The position numbers and the translations under genes are program-made. This document shows, piece by piece, positions 6,134 through 10,625 of a DNA stretch of 10,625 bases. The notes beneath the pieces were generated by a model that saw only the letters and a program-made list of their open reading frames with translations, did not search any database and was not told the DNA's origin. This DNA comes from Anaerolinea sp. GTDB lineage: Bacteria; Chloroflexota; Anaerolineae; Anaerolineales; Villigracilaceae. Positions within the stretch are counted from its first letter, which is position 1; every line of letters begins with the position of its first letter. Where the stretch lies: assembly GCA_020720965.1 (NCBI GenBank), contig DYNS01000072.1:1-10625 (forward strand), written 5' to 3'.

Positions 6134-6742
6134 ATGAAAAAACCCCTTCGCGTCACCACCGCCTTCCTCGGTATCTACGCCGGACTGATAGCCATCCAGC
6201 ACGGCATTTTTGAGATTCTCCAAGGCAACACAGCGCCGGATGGCCTGATGTTCAATGCCATCGGCCTGCCCTGTCAGGCAGAGATGGTCTGGCACGCCTG
6301 TTTCCCGGCTATGACGCTGATTCCCAATCTGCTTGTGAGCGGGATTGCTGCCGCTGTAATGGGGACAATGCTTATGCTTTGGGCGTTGTTCTTTGTGCAT
6401 CATCGCTATGGCGGTTGGACACTTGGCATTCTGTCCATCTCCTTGCTGTTGGTTGGCGGTGGTTTCGTGCCGGTCTTCGTTGGAATGACGGTGACGGTGA
6501 CAGCGGGCAGGTTGGGTTTGCCGGTCAGTCCGGGCGGCGGAGCAGGCTGGAAGTTTCTCTCTATGTTCTGGCCCTGGGCGCTGGTTTTGATGGCGCTCTG
6601 GCTGCCGGGCAGTTGGCTCTTGGGGCATTTCTTCAGCGCGGCCATGCTTTCGGTGAGCGGATTGCTGTTTTTCGTTTTCGATATTGGCCTGCCGGTGCTG
6701 GCGGTGTTGGCGGGTGCTGCCCGCTCAAAGGTGATGGTATGA
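6134..6742 (+). CDS. Five-helix membrane protein, tandem paralogue B (unknown family)
   Basis: The protein has 202 residues with the same helix layout as its upstream neighbour and the same motifs at the same positions: QHGIFEILQGN (22-32), PC (46-47), WHAC (53-56), PAM, PN and GGGF (108-111). The pair must come from a duplication, yet the rest has diverged considerably, so the copies are old and both appear retained under selection. The gap to the upstream gene is 19 bases and carries no good ribosome binding site, which suggests translational dependence on the first gene. Its stop overlaps the next ATG by 4 bases (ATGA, 6739-6742), tying it to the metallo-hydrolase. Function unknown. Confidence 0.75.
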   Translation: MKKPLRVTTAFLGIYAGLIAIQHGIFEILQGNTAPDGLMFNAIGLPCQAEMVWHACFPAMTLIPNLLVSGIAAAVMGTMLMLWALFFVHHRYGGWTLGILSISLLLVGGGFVPVFVGMTVTVTAGRLGLPVSPGGGAGWKFLSMFWPWALVLMALWLPGSWLLGHFFSAAMLSVSGLLFFVFDIGLPVLAVLAGAARSKVMV

Positions 6743-7413
6743 CAATCATTTTTCCCATCAAACTAGCGATTTCGAATGCCTTTCTCTTGCGTGGAGAAAA
6801 GAACATCCTGGTTGACACCGGCAGCCCGGTCGATTTCCCAATCCTGACCCGCCAACTGGGCAAACACGGCATCCAATTGAATGACCTCGCCCTGGTTGTG
6901 CTGACTCACGTTCATTTTGACCACGCAGGGACGGTTGCCGCATTGCTCCAATCTGCCAAATGCCCGGTTGTCGTGCATCGGCTGGAAAAAGAAAACCTGG
7001 CAAGCGGGAAAAACGCCCCCATTATCCCCGTTCACCCGTTGGGCAAAATGCTCATGCCGTTCATGGGCGCGGGGTTTGCCCCGACTTTTGCTGATATTCT
7101 GGTGGATGACGCGCTGGATTTGTTCCCCTATGGCGTGGCGGCGCAGGTGATTTTCACGCCTGGCCACACCCCTGGCTCGCTTTCGATATTGACCGAGGAC
7201 CATCAGGCCATCGTAGGCGACCTGTGCGGCGGCGGTTGGCCGCTTGGGCAGTTCCAGCCAGGTAATCCGCGTTATCACTACTGGGCTTCCAGTATGGAGG
7301 CTGTGCATGCCAGCCTGAAGCGCGTCTTTGCTTCCCAACCGGCTCAAATCCATGTCGGTCACGGTGGTCCTTTGGATGGGCGCGAGGCCAGTCAGTTTTT
7401 CCTGGAATCGTAA
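6739..7413 (+). CDS. Metallo-beta-lactamase-fold hydrolase
   Basis: The protein has 224 residues, a usual length for a single MBL domain. The full set of two-metal ligands is visible: H57, H59, D61 and H62 in LTHVHFDHAG; H143 in FTPGHTPGS; D161 in IVGDLCGGG; and H208 in IHVGHGG. The strand LVDTGSPV near residue 24 is also typical. It has no signal peptide and is probably cytoplasmic. MBL-fold hydrolases act on lactones, thioesters, phosphodiesters and other esters; it lacks features that would assign glyoxalase II, an RNase or a flavodiiron protein, and no rhodanese or flavodoxin domain is fused. It starts inside the previous gene's stop (ATGA overlap), so it is probably co-translated with the two membrane proteins. 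Confidence 0.87.
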   Translation: MTIIFPIKLAISNAFLLRGEKNILVDTGSPVDFPILTRQLGKHGIQLNDLALVVLTHVHFDHAGTVAALLQSAKCPVVVHRLEKENLASGKNAPIIPVHPLGKMLMPFMGAGFAPTFADILVDDALDLFPYGVAAQVIFTPGHTPGSLSILTEDHQAIVGDLCGGGWPLGQFQPGNPRYHYWASSMEAVHASLKRVFASQPAQIHVGHGGPLDGREASQFFLES

Positions 7414-7425
7414 AGGCGGTTTCTC

Positions 7426-7533
7426 ATGTGGATTATTCTCGCCGGAATCTTTTTCCTCCTGCATGTCTTTGTCCATCTGCTTTACGCTGGACAATCCCTG
7501 AGATTTTTTGAACTGCGCCCCGCCCTCGCATGA
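7426..7533 (+). CDS. Small single-helix membrane protein (35 aa), possibly the start of a broken gene
   Basis: The ATG lies 12 bases after the MBL gene, with a weak ribosome binding site (AAAGGCGG, 7412-7419). The peptide has one long hydrophobic helix (MWIILAGIFFLLHVFVHLLY) followed by AGQSLRFFELRPALA. The ending overlaps the next ATG as ATGA (7530-7533). The helix-plus-FFELRP pattern looks like the N-terminus of a larger small-membrane-protein family, so this could be the first half of a gene split by a small deletion and frameshift. As a free-standing 35-residue protein it would be a fourth co-transcribed member of the 5503-7413 run. Confidence 0.4.
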   Translation: MWIILAGIFFLLHVFVHLLYAGQSLRFFELRPALA

Positions 7534-7712
7534 CGCACTGGAGCCTGGCTGCCGTTTTATTGGCGCTGGCAGTGCTCGGATTCATTGTTGCCGGGCGGGA
7601 TTGTTCTTTCGGTCGAGTCCGGCTCCCATCCAGGTTCCTGGGTTGGAAAAACATTTTGTGGTGGTCAAATGGAATCAGCGCGGGCTGGGAAAAGTTCTCC
7701 GCCATGATTTGA
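7530..7712 (+). pseudogene. Membrane-helix fragment running out of frame into a hydrolase relic
   Basis: This 60-codon frame begins with a convincing membrane helix (WSLAAVLLALAVLGFIVAG, residues 4-22). It then continues GRDCSFGRVRLPSRFLGW, a low-quality stretch. The DNA under that second half encodes an alpha/beta-hydrolase fragment in a different frame (from 7628), so the C-terminal half is probably junk created by a fusion of two broken genes. The helix part may be the second membrane segment of the protein begun at 7426, displaced by a frameshift. Confidence 0.35.
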
Positions 7713-7836
7713 CTTGCCTACGCTTTCGAGGAAGCAACTGCTTTCCGATGTGCATGAATGGGTGAATTATCTGAAAGACCACTTGGACGTTCAGATAATC
7801 TACCTGAAAGCCCGCGAGAAGAACCTGACTGCCTGA
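7628..7836 (+). pseudogene. Truncated, frameshifted alpha/beta hydrolase (prolyl aminopeptidase-like)
   Basis: Frame one (7628-7693) reads IQVPGLEKHFVVVKWNQRGL then GK. Frame two (7708-7836) reads FDLPTLSRKQLLSDVHEWVN, then YLKDHLDVQIIYLKAREKN and a TGA. Together these match the order of the proline iminopeptidase/alpha-beta hydrolase N-terminal half: a strand ending in W-x-QRG-x-GKS, then a helix xLxSDxHExxxYLK, then a strand xIYL. In intact enzymes that strand is followed by the nucleophile elbow GHSWG; here it is replaced by KAREKNLTA and a stop, so the catalytic serine and everything after it are gone. The frameshift falls between 7694 and 7707. It is a non-functional relic. Confidence 0.6.
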
Positions 7837-7924
7837 CTGCCTGGCTGGATGACATGAAGTTTTGATAATTGTATGGGTTGAAACAAGCAGATTAAAGTGT
7901 GCAAACTGAATTCGAGCGAAGCGC

Positions 7925-8452
7925 TTAAATGGACTTCAACTCCTTGATTCGCTGTGAGACTTTTAATCCGATCAAAATCCAGAGCGCTGAAAAAATCAGG
8001 ATAATCCCAACATTCAGCCACATAAACCATTCCGGCTCGCCCCACAAAGCAACAAACACCACCAGGTAAGAAGGGTAAGCCAGCCCGAACCAGGATATGA
8101 AGCGGTTGTATTTCTGGATTTTGGATTCATTATCGGTGAAAATCTCCCGTTCGCCGCCTGCGCTTACGGGTTTGCGGAAATACTGCCAACCGCCCAACTG
8201 CCCCAAGTGTTCCCATCCATCATCGGTGAACAGGCGCAGGTATTCATCTTTGTTTTTCGGCTTAAGCGAGTCTTGGAAATCAAGCCGGTATAGATAATTT
8301 TGTGGCGCACCCTGAGCAAAGTCATATTGGGCAAAAAGATGGGCTTTCTTTAAGTGCAAGCCCTGGTGTGACATTTCCTCCAGCCAGGCTTCCTCCTGAG
8401 CATCCTGCCAGGGCCAGAACCATTTTGTTTTGCGAATGAGATTTGTTTTCAT
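7925..8452 (-). CDS. DUF2812 membrane protein
   Basis: The protein has 175 residues. The N-terminal part carries DUF2812 features: KTKWFWPWQDAQEEAWLEEM (residues 8-27) and DDGWEHLGQLGGWQYFRKP (77-95). The C-terminal part has two hydrophobic helices (about 118-137 and 142-164), with a basic end (KVSQRIKELKSI). DUF2812 proteins are commonly encoded right after a PadR regulator and are thought to act in a PadR-controlled membrane response; the biochemical role is unknown. The start at 8452 is chosen because GGAG lies 7 bases before it and the family begins near KTKWFW. An ATG at 8464 would add four residues and has no ribosome binding site. It lies 24 bases after the PadR stop and is surely in the same transcript. 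Confidence 0.8.
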   Translation of the reverse strand: MKTNLIRKTKWFWPWQDAQEEAWLEEMSHQGLHLKKAHLFAQYDFAQGAPQNYLYRLDFQDSLKPKNKDEYLRLFTDDGWEHLGQLGGWQYFRKPVSAGGEREIFTDNESKIQKYNRFISWFGLAYPSYLVVFVALWGEPEWFMWLNVGIILIFSALWILIGLKVSQRIKELKSI

Positions 8453-8476
8453 TGGGGTCTCCATATAATTTGGTCA

Positions 8477-8812
8477 TTACTCGCCAAGTAGGCCTTTAAT
8501 CCGGCGAGCATTCTCAGCCATGATTTCGAGGCGCTTGATTTGAAGCGCGAGAACCTGCCTGCCGCGCAGGGTTAGGGAATATGTTTTGCGCCGGTCGGTC
8601 TCGCTGACCATCTCTATCATGCCTTCTTTTTCGAGCGTGGAAAAGATGGTGTAGAGAGTCCCCGCGCCAAGACTGATGGTGCCCTGGCTTATTTCGTTCA
8701 CTTTCTGCATCAGAGCGTAGCCGTGCAGGGGTTCTTCAACCAGGCAAATCATGGTATAGCAAGTCGTTTCTGAAAGGGGGAGGTATTTAGCGACTTCTTT
8801 TATTTCGGTCAT
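8477..8812 (-). CDS. PadR-family transcriptional regulator
   Basis: The protein has 111 residues, the short PadR-s2 class. The winged helix is visible: SETTCYTMICLVEEPLHGYA (14-33), then GAGTLYTIFSTLEKEGMIEM (49-68), then the wing ETDRRKTYSLTLRG (71-84). A C-terminal dimerisation helix follows (about 86-108). PadR proteins are dimeric repressors that release DNA on binding a small ligand. The start at 8812 has AGGAAG a few bases upstream; the frame is open further but runs into the promoter and operator. The promoter at 8880-8908 is embedded in a long inverted repeat, strongly suggesting that it represses itself and the DUF2812 gene. Confidence 0.88.
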   Translation of the reverse strand: MTEIKEVAKYLPLSETTCYTMICLVEEPLHGYALMQKVNEISQGTISLGAGTLYTIFSTLEKEGMIEMVSETDRRKTYSLTLRGRQVLALQIKRLEIMAENARRIKGLLGE

Positions 8813-8860
8813 GGCACTTCCTTTTATCCTGATTGTCTTTACTGTTGATGTATTGATTGT

Positions 8861-8915
8861 AAATATATTGATATTCGATATATTATCTCTAAGTATATCG
8901 AATGTCAATATATTT
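8861..8915. promoter_or_regulatory. Long inverted repeat, probable PadR operator
   Basis: The arms 8861-8882 and 8894-8915 are 22 bases each and complementary at 21 positions, separated by 11 bases. The left arm begins AAATATATTGATATTCGATA. The single mismatch is an A/G difference at 8904. The repeat covers the -35 and part of the -10 of the padR promoter, so a bound dimer pair would block RNA polymerase. Assignment to PadR rests on position. Confidence 0.7.
8880..8908 (-). promoter_or_regulatory. Consensus sigma-70-type promoter of padR-DUF2812
   Basis: On the minus strand TTGACA (8908-8903) is followed by exactly 17 bases and then TAATAT (8885-8880). This is a near-perfect housekeeping promoter, about 68 bases before the PadR ATG. 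The -10 overlaps the end of the left operator arm and the -35 lies within the right arm. Confidence 0.75.
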
Positions 8916-8930
8916 AATAGAACAATATCT

Positions 8931-8966
8931 AAAAAAACTCCCCCAACCGATGAAGCCGGCGAGGGG
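8931..8966 (-). terminator. Probable intrinsic terminator after the permease gene
   Basis: On the minus strand a CCCC/GGGG outer stem with an inner CCG/CGG pairing (8941-8966, loop around 8950-8956) is followed by GAG and seven T residues (8937-8931). It lies about 105 bases after the permease stop and ends just before the padR promoter, separating the two transcripts. The stem has an internal mismatch, so efficiency is uncertain. Confidence 0.5.
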
Positions 8967-9067
8967 ATGTGATGTGGAATTTTGTGTTTTGCAACCTGGA
9001 TGTTTTCAGTGTTGCTTACAAATTAAACGATTGATATTTACCATCAGAAAATCAGTTTACCACTTCA

Positions 9068-9114
9068 CGCTTATTCCACCTGGTAAGGAACCTCGATGAT
9101 GACGATGTCGTTTT
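9068..9114. repeat. Right copy of the 47-bp perfect direct repeat
   Basis: Identical to 2346-2392. This copy forms the real 3' end of the intact permease gene (stop codon at 9071-9073). Confidence 0.9.
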
Positions 9115-10625
9115 TGTTTCGCAGCACTTTTCTCAGGGTGTCGGCGGTGCGCATGTGCAGGGCATTTGCCCACCACTCTTTGGGCACAAAGGTCGGTACG
9201 ATGATGGTGACGATGTCGTTTTGCTGCCGTGAAGATTCGATGTATGCCAGATATTCCAGCAACGGTTCCAGTACCAGCCGGCAGGGGGATTGTAAAATTG
9301 CCAGGCGATGCCCATCGCCGTAGCGGTCCCATTTTGCGGTCAGGCGCTCGGTTTCCAACGGGTCCACCGAGACATGCACAGCGGTAATGTCGTTGGATAG
9401 GTTTTTGGCGTAGCGCAGCCCCGCCAGAGAACCCTGATGGACGTTGGCGAGCAGGAGCAGCACCCGGTTGCGGCGGATGCCTCCGCGTTTTTGTTTGTTT
9501 TCCAACGAGAGTTGTTTTGCCAGGTTTTTGTAGTGGTGATGGATGGTGAAGAAGATGAGCACCAGCAGGGGAGTCAGGATGATGATAATCCACGCCCCTT
9601 CCTGGAACTTGGTTACGCCAAAGACGACCATGACAACAGCGGTAGAGATGGCTCCAAAGCCATTCACTATCATTTTTGTTACCCAATGCGGGTCGTAGGT
9701 CAGGGTGGAACCGGGTTCTTCGACTTTTTCGCCGGGTTTCAACTTGCCAGATTTCCACCAGCGTTTTGCCATGCCAGTTTGTGAGAGGGTGAAAGATAGG
9801 AATACCCCAATGGCATACAAAGGGATGAGCCGGGAAACACTTGCCTGAAACAGAATAATGAGCAGGCTGGCTATGGCCGCCAGGGCGACTATGCCGCGAG
9901 AGTAGACGAGGCGGCTGTCCCGGTAGGTTAATTGGCGGGGCAAAAAGCCATCCCCGGCGTGTAATGCGCCCAGGCGTGGAAAATCTGCAAAGGCGGTGTT
10001 GGCAGCCAGGACTAAAATCAGCGCCGTACCGGCGATGACTGCCAGGTAAAAAATGTTCTGACCGCCATAAATGGTACGCGCCAACTGCGAAATAACGGTT
10101 TCTGTTTCTGCGGGTACTGCGCCAATGGCATGGGAGATGATGGTGATGCCCAGGAAAAGAGTTGCCAAAATGGCAGACATCCACACCAGGGTAATGCCCG
10201 CATTGCGGCTGCGAGGTTCTTTGAAGGCGGTGATGCCGTTGGAAATGGCTTCGATGCCGGTGAGGGCGGCGGTGCCGTTGGCAAAGGCGTGCAGCAGCAG
10301 GAAGGGAGTCACCACTGTGACAACTCCCTCCACCCCGTGCATTGCCATCTCTGGTGGGTTTATCACCATCCCCAAGGAGCCAGTGAAGTAACGGAATACG
10401 CCTACCCCAACGGTTACGACCATGGCAAGGATAAAAAAGTAAGTAGGTACGGCAAAGGTGACGCCGGATTCTTTTACACCGCGCAGGTTAATTAGCATAA
10501 TGAACATCACCAGGACAACGGCAATTCCTACACGGTATGGGTATAAATGAGGATACGCCGAGACAACTTGCGCCACACCGGAAGAAATGGAGACGGCTAC
10601 CGTAAGAATGTAGTCGGTCAGCAGG
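9071..10625 (-). CDS. KimA/YdaO-type potassium permease (APC superfamily), N-terminus outside the window
   Basis: At least 517 residues are visible and the reading frame runs off the right edge (first visible residues LLTDYILTVAVSISSGVAQV). About ten membrane helices are followed by a soluble C-terminal domain of about 150 residues. The signature stretches FANGTAALTGIEAISNG and FADFPRLGALHAGDGFLPRQ match the KimA group, which in Bacillus subtilis is a high-affinity K+/H+ symporter regulated by cyclic di-AMP. The C-terminal part (RVLLLLANVHQGSLAGLRYA, then TAVHVSVDP, then VPTFVPKEWW) is the Usp-like domain of these transporters. A GTG at 10576 is an internal codon and not the start. The last residues, NDIVIIEVPYQVE, are duplicated upstream of the kinase gene. 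A related general amino acid permease is the alternative, but the Usp-like tail favours potassium. Confidence 0.82.
   Translation of the reverse strand, partial: LLTDYILTVAVSISSGVAQVVSAYPHLYPYRVGIAVVLVMFIMLINLRGVKESGVTFAVPTYFFILAMVVTVGVGVFRYFTGSLGMVINPPEMAMHGVEGVVTVVTPFLLLHAFANGTAALTGIEAISNGITAFKEPRSRNAGITLVWMSAILATLFLGITIISHAIGAVPAETETVISQLARTIYGGQNIFYLAVIAGTALILVLAANTAFADFPRLGALHAGDGFLPRQLTYRDSRLVYSRGIVALAAIASLLIILFQASVSRLIPLYAIGVFLSFTLSQTGMAKRWWKSGKLKPGEKVEEPGSTLTYDPHWVTKMIVNGFGAISTAVVMVVFGVTKFQEGAWIIIILTPLLVLIFFTIHHHYKNLAKQLSLENKQKRGGIRRNRVLLLLANVHQGSLAGLRYAKNLSNDITAVHVSVDPLETERLTAKWDRYGDGHRLAILQSPCRLVLEPLLEYLAYIESSRQQNDIVTIIVPTFVPKEWWANALHMRTADTLRKVLRNKNDIVIIEVPYQVE
9095..9222. repeat. 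Internal 20-bp direct repeat in the permease gene (9095-9114 and 9203-9222)
   Basis: The two 20-base units (GATGATGACGATGTCGTTTT and GATGGTGACGATGTCGTTTT) differ at one base and start 108 bases apart. Both encode the peptide NDIV. They are exactly the junction of the in-frame deletion seen in the 2346-2409 relic, so they mark the recombination point. Confidence 0.85.

Noticed and set aside
6122..6628. Long minus-strand frames opposite the second membrane protein, and similar frames opposite the MBL gene (6763-7494)
   Set aside because: They are antisense shadows. The + strand frames have homologous tandem copies and a full set of metal ligands.
7827..7850. Short tandem CTGACTGC / CTGACTGC / CTGGCTGG units
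   Set aside because: Too few copies to be a meaningful repeat array; kept only as a possible breakpoint near the hydrolase relic.
8813..8908. An upstream in-frame start that would extend PadR by 32 residues
   Set aside because: The extension is translated from the promoter and operator DNA. The ATG at 8812 has a ribosome binding site and matches PadR length.
2346..9114. The flanking 47-bp repeats as ends of an insertion sequence
   Set aside because: They are direct, not inverted. They consist of permease coding DNA, and no transposase or integrase gene lies between them, so they are described as duplicated gene ends.
9057..10184. A 375-codon open frame on the minus strand overlapping the permease
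   Set aside because: It is another frame of the permease DNA. Its product is rich in R, P, H and G with no domain, while the overlapping frame has clear KimA motifs and membrane helices.

Overview
This window most likely comes from a Chloroflexota bacterium of the Anaerolineae type. That is an inference from the style of several proteins (a KimA-like potassium permease beside a KdpD/KdpE-like pair, PadR with DUF2812, small unclassified membrane proteins); no rRNA or other marker is present to prove it. No tRNA, rRNA, integrase or transposase was seen.

Layout. The first 82 bases hold the C-terminal end of a + strand gene that looks like PyrK, the iron-sulfur/flavin subunit of dihydroorotate dehydrogenase. 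It converges on a minus-strand two-component pair: a KdpE-like response regulator (79-780) and a KdpD-like membrane histidine kinase (777-2294) that lacks the N-terminal KdpD and Usp sensor domains. At the far right is a KimA/YdaO-type potassium permease with a C-terminal Usp-like domain (9071 to the window edge, minus strand). A 64-base relic of the 3' end of that permease gene lies just upstream of the kinase (2346-2409). A 47-base perfect direct repeat (2346-2392 and 9068-9114) therefore flanks about 6.7 kb. Removing the DNA between the repeats would rebuild permease, a 54-base gap, kinase and regulator on one strand. The simplest reading is that a potassium transport and sensing operon was split by an insertion that duplicated the permease 3' end.

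The 6.7 kb interior is a patchwork of intact genes and gene fragments. On the + strand it has a small lipoprotein (2659), a nitrilase-superfamily hydrolase with an unusual C-terminal membrane anchor (3200), a frameshifted relic resembling the C-terminus of a flavin oxidoreductase (4378-4578) ending in a perfect 19-bp inverted repeat, a HemG-like flavodoxin (4754), the tail of a lost membrane protein (5321-5503), two tandem paralogous five-helix membrane proteins of unknown function (5503 and 6134), a metallo-beta-lactamase-fold hydrolase (6739), and small or broken ORFs including a truncated alpha/beta hydrolase (7426-7836). On the minus strand it has a PadR regulator (8477-8812) followed by a DUF2812 membrane protein (7925-8452). 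Their consensus promoter sits inside a 22+22-bp inverted repeat, which points to autoregulation.

How the genes fit together. The permease, kinase and regulator plausibly form a potassium homeostasis system. The 5503-7413 genes are tightly packed and look co-transcribed, but their joint role is unknown. PadR/DUF2812 is a self-contained regulatory unit.
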